Below, piece by piece: positions 55,890 through 64,000 of a stretch of DNA of 64,000 bases. The DNA is from Aspidapion aeneum (Eukaryota; Arthropoda; Insecta; Coleoptera; Brentidae), in NCBI GenBank assembly GCA_963576565.1, contig OY755046.1:63523379-63587378 (forward strand), written 5' to 3'. Below the pieces are notes generated by a model. The model had not been told where the DNA came from. It was given only the letters and a program-made list of their open reading frames with translations, and made no database searches. The first letter of the stretch is position 1. The number at the start of each line of letters is the position of its first letter. Position numbers and translations under genes: made by a program.

Positions 55890-56840
55890 CATGTCCGTAC
55901 CCTGGACAGGGACCCTAGACAGGTAGTGGCCTTCCGGGTCAGAAAGCCCCTGGAGTCTGCGGTGGGCAGGGATGACTCATTGTCCCTGATAGGATAAACC
56001 TAGCGTCCCTTTATGTGACAGATATTACATCTGTTACATACAGGGACTCTAGGTAAACCTACCGCTACCCGAAAAATCCTGTGTGTCAAAAATGATTGAT
56101 GTATTACTTACTTGTGTTGAGATGCTACTTGATCAATTATTCTTCTTTATAGGCTCCATATCTTCTGTATTTGGACACTTCATCTAACCAAATACTTGTT
56201 GCTCTTCCTTTTCATCTCCTCTTAAAGGACTTATTTCTCTATTTATTAGTTGAATTTTTGATTAGTTGAACCGTTACTTACTGTTGTTATTCGCATAATT
56301 TTTTTTATCTTGATATCATACTGGATTTTAGTGAGCAGTTAAGTAGGAATTTTCAACCTTGTTAGGAAAACAAGAGAAGTGAAAAAGAAATGATTAATTC
56401 GGTATTTACACAGTTTTAACACGGCATTTAAAGTTTTTCTTTTCCTTATTACTTAACTTTAGTAACTTGTTTTTGAAAATAAAATATTATTTAGCTTTTT
56501 CCACACACAAATTTTTAATTAAATTAATCTGTAAAAAAGCCAAATACTTGCTGCTTCTATATTAGGAACCATTCCAGCAGGATCACGTTTAGAAGATTTT
56601 TTTTTATATTTAAGGCAAATTTATTTTAGAGTTTTTTTTAAATTTAATAAAAAAAAATTAATTAATATTTTATTGTCTTGCTACATAATTTTTTTATTTT
56701 TACAAGTTTTATACATTAATATATTCTTGATAGTTCAAAAACATTACCTTCAATACTTTCAAAAAAAATTAAAATTACTTTTTCTTTACTACAAAAAATT
56801 AGCAGCTGTGTTTTGATTACTTTTCATTAATCTTTATCAA
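55890..56840. other. unassigned sequence
   Basis: A GC-richer stretch (55900-56070) contains CTGGACAGGGACCCTAGACA and related CAGGGACTCTAGG pieces, possibly a small inverted repeat. The rest is AT-rich. No gene seen. Confidence 0.5.
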
Positions 56841-57226
56841 GGTTTCTCTTTAAAATCTTTTGTTTTACATTTAACTATTTTCAGTATTTCAAAGTTTAAA
56901 AATTACAAAAAAATATAGTATTTATGTTACGATTATATTTTTACTTGCTCTTCTTCTTGCGATGCCTATCCATTTTAGATGTTGGTGATCATCATGGCGA
57001 TCTTGATCTTGCTTGCTGAGGCGCAAAATAAACCTTTGGTTGTTTTTTTTGAAGGGCGTAGTCAGTGCAAGCACTGAAGCAAGTGTTCCCTTCGAAATGC
57101 ATGTGCCACTAGGGCACAGCAGTCTTTATATGTAGTCACTACATCTCCCTTCCGCTCTGGCGATTAGGAGTTCGTACTTATAATCTAGTTTCTCTTTGTC
57201 AATTGATTTTGTCGTGCTCCTTTACT

Positions 57227-57891
57227 TTAAGTATCTGGCTGATGTATGTTGTGGACTATAGCCCATTTCCTCTTACTATTTAACATATGGTCTATTATGT
57301 TATCAGGAGTACGTATATCATCTATTTCAGTATAGGTCATAATATGTCGAATACTGTTCCATGTCTTGCTGTTGAACAGTGTATGTTTAACATTATCCCT
57401 TTCTTTACAATATTGATATATTTCTTCTGTTTCTTTACCAAACCTTTTTGCATATGCTTGGTAGCATCCATGTCCCGACAATGCTTGTGTAAGGTAATAA
57501 TCAACATGTCTATTTTTGCACAATATCAAAGGTTCCAATCGCTTTATTAATCTTTTGTCCACGGTTCTTTTATGTGGTTTTGTTCCTATCTCCCTTGCAA
57601 TGAGGAAATACTTTTTCCCCTTGCTATTTTTTTGACTTGCTCTATTGTTTCTTCAGGTTCTTTTTCAAAAACATATTTTCTTTCTTGTGCAAGTAGGTAA
57701 GTTGTTGGTACAGCTCCTGCTATTACTTGAACAGCTACAGCTGATATAGTTCTATAAGCAGAAGTTACTCTTATGAGGATTTTTCGTTGTACTTGTAGTA
57801 TACGATATCTGTATTTATTTAGATCTAGAATACTTATCCAAGGTTTTTCTTTAAAATCTTTTGTTTTACATTTAACTATTTTTAGTATCAT
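57227..57891 (-). pseudogene. LINE ORF2 C-terminal fragment, distal copy
   Basis: Two adjoining frames, 57891-57586 and 57562-57227. The first has RVTSAYRTISAVAVQVIAG and LLAQERKYVFEKEPEE, typical of the region after RT in R1/I-group LINE proteins. The second has the zinc-finger-like end: KRLEPLI, DYYLTQALSGHGCYQAYAKR, then CKERDNVKHTLFNSKTW, corresponding to the C-x-x-C/H-x-x-C knuckle, in which the usual first cysteines are partly replaced (YQYCKE, LFNSKTW). A frame break at 57563-57590 separates the two. Confidence 0.8.
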
Positions 57892-58022
57892 TTCAAAGTT
57901 TAAAAATTACAAAAAGATATAGTATTTATGTTACGATTATATTTTTACTTGCTCTTCTTCTTCAGAGAGTGGGTTAAGGGACAGACTTGGGGCATGGCAA
58001 AAAGGGCCTACTCTGGCCTACT

Positions 58023-58080
58023 TGTCAGACCTGCGGGTCAACCCCCCCCCCCCACTACTACTACTACTACTACTGCTCTT
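58023..58080. repeat. poly-C and (CTA)n microsatellite inside the LINE tail
   Basis: A run of C followed by ACTACTACTACTACTACTGC within the LINE 3' unit; a second copy lies at about 59186-59220 with fewer Cs. Glycine- or valine-rich frames across it are artefacts. Confidence 0.85.
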
Positions 58081-58434
58081 CTTCTTGCGATGCCTATCCA
58101 TTTTAGATGTTGGTGATCATCAGGGCGATCCTGATCTTGCTTGCTGGGGCGCGAAACAAACCTTTGGTTGTTTTTTTTTTGAAGGGCGTAGTCAGTGCAA
58201 GCACTGAAGCAAGTGTTCCCTTCGAAATGCATGTGCCCCGGGACCGTTTTCTAAACATTATGTACATTAGGTGGCACAGCAGTCTTTATGCGTAGTTACT
58301 ACATCTCCCTTCCGCTCTGGCGATTAGGAGTTCGTACTTATAATCTAGTTTATCTTTTTCAATTGATTTTGTCGTGCTCTTTTCCTTTAGGTATCTGGCT
58401 GATCATGTTGTGGACGATAGCCCATTTTCTCTTA

Positions 58435-59035
58435 CTATTTAACATGTGGTCTATTAGTACGTATATCATCTATTTCAGTATAGGCCATAATATGTCGAAT
58501 ACTGTTCCATGTCTTGCTGTTGAACAGTGTATGTTCCACATTATCCCTTTCTTTACAATATTGATATATTTCTTCTGTTTCTTTACCAAACCTTTTTGCA
58601 TATGCTTGGTAGCATCCATGTCCCGACAATGCTTGTGTAATAATCAACATGTCTATTTTTGCACAATATCAAAGGTTCCAATCGCTTTATTAATCTTTTA
58701 GTCCACGGTTCTTTTATGTGGTTCTGTTCCCATCTCCCTTGCAATGAGGAAATACTTTTTCCCCTTGCTATTTTTTTGACTTGCTCTATTGTTTCTTCAG
58801 GTTCTTTTTCAAAAACATATTTTCTTTCTTGTGCAAGTAGGTCAGTTGTTGGTACAGCTCCTGCTATTACTTGAACAGCTACAGCTGATATAGTTCTATA
58901 AGCAGAAGTTACTCTTATGAGGATTTTTCGTTGTACTTGTAGTATACGATATCTGTATTTATTTAGATCTAGAATACTTATCCAAGGTTTTTCTTTAAAA
59001 TCTTTTGTTTTACATTTAACTATTTTTAGTATCAT
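58435..59035 (-). pseudogene. LINE ORF2 C-terminal fragment, middle copy
   Basis: Nearly the same protein as the 57227-57891 copy. Here the first frame runs further, from 59035 to 58583, joining the RVTSAYRTISAVAVQVIAG segment to TKRLIKRLEPLILCKNRHVD. A frame break near 58630 separates it from the SGHGCYQAYAKRFGKETEE part. It helps show that the two frames of the distal copy belong together. Confidence 0.8.
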
Positions 59036-59519
59036 TTCAAAGTTTAAAAATTACAAAAAGATATAGTATTTATGTTACGATTATATTTTTACTTGCTCTT
59101 CTTCTTCAGAGAGTGGGTTAAGGGACAGACTTGGGGCATGGCAAAAAGGGCCTACTCTGGCCTACTTGTCAGACCTGCGGGTCAACCCCCCCCCCACTAC
59201 TACTACTACTACTACTGCTCTTCTTCTTGCGATGCCTATCCATTTTAGATGTTGGTGATCATCATGGCGATCCTGATCTTGCTTGGTGGGGCGCGAAATA
59301 AACCTTTGGTTGTTTTTTTTGAAGGGCGTAGTCAGTGCAAGCACTGAAGCAAGTGTTCCCTTCGAAATGCATGTGCCCCGGGACCGTTTTCTAAACATTA
59401 CATTAGGTTGCACAGCAGTCTTTATGCGTAGTCACTACATCTCCCTTCCGCTCTGGCGATTAGGAGTTCGTACTTCTAATCTAGTTTCTTTTTGTCAATT
59501 GATTTTGTCGTGCTCCATT

Positions 59520-60075
59520 ACTTTAAGTATCTGGATGATCATGTTGTGGACTATAGCCCATTTTCTCTTACTATTTAACATGTGGTCTATTATTTGAACA
59601 GCTACAGCTGATATAGTTCTATAAGCAGAAGTTACTCTTATGACGATTTTTCGTTGTACTTCTAGTATACGATCTCGGTATTTATTTAGATCTGGAATAC
59701 TTAAATAAAACTTTTTTCTTTAGGCTTCTTGGACCTGTTGTTCTTGGCATTATCTCTAACTCTTTCTTGAGCCTTTTTTGCTACATTTTCTACGTGTTGT
59801 TTAGAATCTCTTTTGTCTAGTGTAACACTCAGGTATGGTGACGAACTTGGTGAAATTTCTATGCCTTCAACTTGTATTCGAATATGTTCCCTTTCCCTCT
59901 TTCCTTTAAGGTTAATCATTTCAGTTTTTCCTGGAGCAAGTTTTAGTTTGTGTAGTTCCAGCCATTTACTAATTCTTGATATATTTTAATTGGCATAAGC
60001 CACTAGCATTTCTTTTCCAGCAGATCATCTGCAAATCCCACTATTTCTGTGAGACGAATTAGGGCTCAAAGTTTC
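59520..60075 (-). pseudogene. LINE reverse-transcriptase fragment, proximal copy
   Basis: Minus-strand translation gives GFADDLL (the RT catalytic ADD box) near 60040, then after a frameshift ISKWLELHKLKLAPGKTEMI and INLKGKREREHI, SPYLSVTLDKR and KQHVENVAKKAQERV, all in the order expected for the RT palm-to-thumb region. It then continues directly to LNKYRDRILEVQRKI and AYRTISAVAVQ, where an internal deletion jumps to IIDHMLNSKRKWAIVHN. An in-frame stop and frameshifts show it is dead. It is truncated upstream near 60075. Confidence 0.82.
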
Positions 60076-61650
60076 ATTAAAAACTGCCTCACTATAAATA
60101 TCAAAAAGGAGTGCGTAAAATTGTTTTAAACAATTTATATTTTTACCTTCCTAGCCCGCGAAACAATGGCTAGAGAAAAAAATAATGTATGATACTGTAA
60201 CGAGCTGATTAGATTTTGGTCAAAAGTTTTAAAAAATGGTAACTTTAACGGAGCCTCGCATCAATATGCGGTTTTTGGAATATAGTAGAGCACATTTTTT
60301 TTGCGAAAATTTCTGATTTCAAGGTTGATATAGCATGGAGTTTACTTCTAGTGTGCTAATGAGCTTGGAAGGTATCAGATCCGTCATGGATCCATTTATT
60401 TGAATTTTTGACCATTGTTTTTTTTTACAAAAAGTAAACAATGGTTTTTTATCAGGAACTAGTTACTCATAGGGTAGTTTTTCCTATGAATTCTTTGAAA
60501 AAAGTGAAGGATTCTTTCTTGTGAACAATTTAAGGAAAATTGGATTCTTCGCCATTACTTATTTGGGTAGAGGAGGAGGACGATTCTTCAATTTTTTGAC
60601 GAATTTGAAGATTATAGTCAGGTTTGAAATAGGCCTTTTTTTAGCTCCAACTTGCCTATTTACGATACAATATTGTGTGATGATTCATCAAAACTTTCGT
60701 AGAATACGAATTTTTAAGGTGGAGATCTGGCATGTGGTGCAGAACCACTCTGCACCTCCTCCAAGGGGGTGGCGGGTGGCGTTTTTAAAAAAAATACAGG
60801 AGGTTACTTTCACTTGGGTTCTTTAAATCCACTATATTTCAGCATTTCGTAGGAGAGCCGTAACCCGCCTAATTAGCTTTAAAAACGTGATTTTTTTTTA
60901 TTTGTGACAAAAACACCCTTGAGAAATGGATACTGATAAACCTTAATAAACCTATTCAAAAGTACAGGATCATAGTTTTACATTGGTGCATCCCTTATTG
61001 TGGTCACTAACCAAAGAGGGACTAACTGCATGTCGTGGAAGGGTCGCTACAAAATTAGCTCGACGCTGTTGCCACCGTTATATTTGAACGGATTTTTAAG
61101 GGAATGTCAAATTATTTCTTTAAAATCTGCCAGAAAAATCTGACTAAGTGGGGATCCTGGTCAAATTATTGAAGTGGTGATTATTTTTTTACTTTTGTTA
61201 TCAAAGCTAGGCACGTATATAGTTTTTTATTCTGGGGGGTCCTCCCATATAGAAACTGCTGTTATTCAGTGACGGCCCATGAGGTTTTGGATAGGGTAAT
61301 CAGAAATACTTGCTACAATCGCCGCCGGCGGAAGATTATAGGGGTGCTACGAACAATTTTCGTCTAAAAGACGTTACTGTTGGGTTTATAAGGATTAAAA
61401 TAAATATTAAAATAAAAATAAAAATAAATGTAGATTCTATGTGAAACTGTGTGTGCGAATGAAGAAGAATTACAAAATGTTGAAAGTCCAGAATGTCGAA
61501 AGCTTGGGTTATTAGATATAATAATAGAAACTAACCACCAACCAGATCAGGTGCCTTTTTTTTGTAATATACTTTAAAACCTAACCTGACCTGGTTAGGT
61601 AAGTACCTATATTTATATACAAGAAGAAACTAACTTGTCTCTTTCACTTA
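60076..61650. other. unassigned sequence
   Basis: The longest frame (60521-60826, plus) has no recognisable domain and reads through simple AT-rich sequence. CCTAACCTGACCTGG and AACCAGATCAGGTGCC near 61540-61600 are short partly symmetric motifs. No gene is claimed. Confidence 0.5.
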
Positions 61651-61879
61651 ATTTGTGAACGGATCCCTTTCAATAAGTAGTACAAACAAACCTTCTCTTG
61701 CTGGCTATTTTACCACAATTTATCGCACGTTTCATTCGACCCTGCCACCAACCCAGAGACAAATTCTCTATGCACCAACCCAACCTCACTTTTTTATTTA
61801 CCCGCCAACACGAGTCGCCTGTGGTGTTTTGTATCACAGTTTTGTATTATTTTGTGGTTTTGTGTCTCGTGCTTTGAAA

Positions 61880-62116
61880 ATGGAAGAGGAAATTGGGGCG
61901 TTGGTTGCGCAGTACCTGAACCTGTTGCAGGAATTCGTAGGCGACGAAAAGGCGCCTACGCGGGAACGGCCCAAAGAAAACCCCAGAACTTTGTCGGACA
62001 ACTTATTCTTAAAACTGTTTCGTATAAATGTCCCCGTGTTGGACTATCTCTTAGAAATTTTGGGTCCGTTTATGCCAGATCTCGCAGGAGCAAGACCTGC
62101 ATCGAATGAAACCAAG
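61880..62116 (+). CDS. putative first coding exon, HARBI1-like nuclease, copy 1 (partial)
   Basis: Begins at AAAATGG (a good initiation context) and encodes 79 residues before CCAAG|GTAAGT, a strong splice donor at 62117. The segment NLFLKLFRINVPVLDYLLEI resembles the helix (LFRM-x(n)-F-x-x-LL) found near the start of Harbinger-derived HARBI1-type nucleases, preceded by an acidic N-terminus MEEEIGALV. No downstream exon with the DDE nuclease domain lies within the window. A longer frame extends upstream to 61655 but covers sequence outside the conserved unit, so the ATG at 61880 is preferred. The family call is tentative; an unrelated short gene is possible. Confidence 0.4.
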
Positions 62117-62425
62117 GTAAGTTTATCATATTATTACTGGGTATTTATGTTTAGGGGGTGTACTGACAACTTTCATTTTACTGAACTTTCTTGCACATTT
62201 CTTACAATCATTAGACAATTACTATTCATTCACAATGTTTTAATAAAGTAGGGACCATATTATGTGTTAAGACAACTTTCATTATACCCAATTTTCTTGT
62301 ACATTTCTCACATCAGACAATTACTATTTAATCACAATATTTTAATAGCCAACACGAGTCGCCTGTGGTCTGTTTTGTATCACAGTTTTGTATTATTTTG
62401 TGGTTTTGTGTCTCGTGCTTTGAAA

Positions 62426-62662
62426 ATGGAAGAGGAAATTGGGGCGTTGGTTGCGCAGTACCTGAACCTGTTGCAGGAATTCGTAGGCGACGAAAGGGCG
62501 CCTACGCGGGAACGGCCCAAAGAAAACCCCAGAACTTTGTCGGACAACTTATTCTTAAAACTGTTTCGTATAAATGTCCCCGTGTTGGACTATCTCTTAG
62601 AAATTTTGGGTCCGTTTATGCCAGATCTCGCAGGAGCAAGACCTGCATCGAATGAAACCAAG
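62426..62662 (+). CDS. putative first coding exon, HARBI1-like nuclease, copy 2 (partial)
   Basis: Same 79-residue exon as 61880-62116, with one residue changed (GDEKAP to GDERAP) and the same GTAAGT donor at 62663. If the host gene continues to the right of the window, either exon could splice to it, or exon skipping would make one redundant. Preservation of the frame in both copies is uninformative because the duplication is so recent. Confidence 0.4.
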
Positions 62663-62893
62663 GTAAGTTTATCATATTATTCCTGGGTATTTATGTTAAG
62701 GGGGTGTACTGACAACTTTCATTTTACTGAACTTTCTTGCACATTTCTTACAATCATTAGACAATTACTATTCATTCACAATGTTTTAATAAAGTAGGGA
62801 CCATATTATGTGTTAAGACAACTTTCATTATACCCAATTTTCTTGTACATTTCTCACATCAGACAATTACTATTTAATCACAATATTTTAATA

Positions 62894-64000
62894 ATGTAGG
62901 GTGACCATATGTATTCAGTATAAAAGAGGACATACAGGAGAAAAAGTTTGATATTTTATAAAAGTTAATAAAAAAAAATATTATGACAAAAAAAAGGTTT
63001 TTTTTCTTAAAAAGCCCCTAAAAAGCTAAACAAAGAAATAAGGTGGTTCCATTTAGTTCGGCTTAGTGTATAAAAACACACAAATGTTTATGAATAAAAT
63101 TATGAGATTTAGAAAACAAAATTTTTTTCCACTCTCCATGCATTTAGGTATAAAAAAATACCTTTAAGATTTTAATTTTTTAGAAAACAAAATACTTAAC
63201 CAAACTTTAGTTTGAGCATGTTTTCAGCTATTATAAGCAAAAATCTCAAAAATCAGAATCAATTCCGCCGTAAAAAATGCGAATTATCCATATCTCTACT
63301 ACTATTATCACTACTAAATGTTTGATTACTTTTTATTCCTAAAAATATCGGGGGGAGATTGATCCCCCCTTAGGTACCACCTTGCACGTTACGTTGTAAG
63401 AGTTTTTCGTAATAATATTTTAACAACATATTTAAAACGTGAAACCCAACTTGTGAACGGTCCCTTTATTGGTTTCACTTGGAAACAATGAATTGGCAAC
63501 AGCGGCAGTATTTCGTAACTGACAGTCCCCTTGGTGATCTGTGACTGACAGTTGTCAAATGTGCCAGAAAGAAAAACCGTTGTATGATGAGGTGCTCGGA
63601 AAAATACAATTTATCAAGAACTTGTGGATTATCAGTAGCCGAGTTTCAAGGTAGGTTTTAGATTAAATTTTCCCGCATATTTTACATTTTTGGGGTTTTC
63701 AGAATTTCCTAAGTTGGCCCATTACCGTGTGGTGTAAGACGTTTTACACAAAGCTGAAATTGCAGTGTTGTCAAGATTGACACCTAAATTCTGTTGTTTC
63801 AAATTTTGTCAGATTAGTTCAAATTATTTCAAATTTTGAAGAATTGCCCCCATTATGACTTTTTATGGAATTTTATAACTCACTTTTATTACTTTTAATG
63901 ACACTGGACCCATGGATCACCTTTTGTTAGGTGATCTGTGCTTGACCACTGATCGGTCTGAAATTTTATAACCGACATGAAATTTTATTACTTTTTATGG
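62894..64000. other. unassigned sequence to window end
   Basis: TAGGGTGACCATATGTATTC at 62897 resembles ends of some hAT elements, but no partner end was found. A purine-rich A/T stretch follows. AGTTTCAAG|GTAGGT at about 63645-63655 looks like a splice donor after a possible untranslated exon. No gene is claimed. Confidence 0.4.

Larger units (their letters stand above)
56841..60075 (-). mobile_element. decayed R1/I-like LINE with 3' region in three head-to-tail copies
   Basis: Read on the minus strand, an RT fragment (about 60075-59700) leads into a first 3' unit (59700-58987), followed by two more 3' units (58986-57843 and 57842-56841). GGTTTxTCTTTAAAATC marks the start of repeats at 56841, 57842 and 58986. 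Units are about 1,001 and 1,144 bp; the shorter lacks about 130 bp that includes GAGAGTGGGTTAAGGGACAG and the CTA microsatellite. All three encode the same ORF2 C-terminus. Tandem, same-strand copies of a LINE tail suggest duplication after or during insertion. Confidence 0.8.
61804..62893. repeat. recent tandem duplication, two units of about 545 bp
   Basis: GCCAACACGAGTCGCCTGTGG begins at 61804 and 62348, and the units are nearly identical to the shared end ACAATATTTTAATA. Differences are few: an extra CT in the second copy's leader, A to G near 62496 (Lys to Arg), and single changes after the splice donor. The unit contains a whole putative first exon, its 5' untranslated part and part of the following intron. 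Confidence 0.92.

Noticed and set aside
55609..55926. Opposed frames of 70-105 codons around 55700
   Set aside because: They lie within an inverted-repeat MITE and result from its symmetry.
58022..58295. Frames through the poly-C and CTA repeat region
   Set aside because: Proline-, leucine- or valine-rich translation of a microsatellite within the LINE tail.
61655..61879. Upstream extension of the HARBI1-like frame to 61655
   Set aside because: This part lies outside the duplicated unit, has no similarity in the second copy and lacks the initiation context seen at 61880.

Overview
The window looks like repeat-dominated nuclear DNA of an animal, most likely an insect and possibly a beetle. 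The reasons are an intact BEL/Pao LTR retrotransposon, a Penelope-like element with a GIY-YIG nuclease, an R1/I-like LINE, several foldback/MITE families, GACA/GTCT microsatellites inside mobile elements, and a degenerate pentanucleotide array built on TCAGG, which is the telomeric motif of some beetles. No conventional host gene can be called with confidence. The only candidate is a spliced, HARBI1-like first exon near the right end, present as a fresh tandem duplicate.

Layout. 1-9160: a degenerate array of short hairpin repeats, interrupted at 1912-9009 by a complete BEL/Pao element (659-bp LTRs, 5-bp TATAA target duplication, one 1796-residue polyprotein). 9161-16122: pentamer (TCAGG/TTCGG) arrays, several degenerate tandem repeats and an LTR/primer-site-like remnant. 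16123-40177: the main finding, a 24-kb foldback element bounded by a perfect 10-bp direct repeat. Its arms (about 13.0 and 8.9 kb) consist of a short 33-bp subterminal repeat, a short unique segment, a large 148-bp satellite array (about 81 and 53 monomers) and a 0.7-kb unique inner arm. They face each other across a 2.2-kb loop with no recognisable gene.

40178-56840: a cluster of smaller inverted-repeat elements. They include a family with palindromic AGCTCACAC ends and GACA/GTCT microsatellites, a 1.06-kb near-perfect palindrome flanked by TTA, a hAT-like candidate, a 5'-truncated Penelope-like element and an array of 155-nt exon-like modules with splice-like edges and hairpins between them. 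56841-60075: a decayed LINE on the minus strand whose 3' region is repeated head-to-tail three times. 60076-64000: mostly unassigned sequence plus the duplicated HARBI1-like exon.

Working together: only the BEL element looks able to encode a full set of mobilisation functions (gag, protease, RT, RNase H, integrase). Every other element here appears non-autonomous or broken. The foldback elements would need a transposase supplied from elsewhere in the genome. All matches were made by eye; no database search or alignment program was run.
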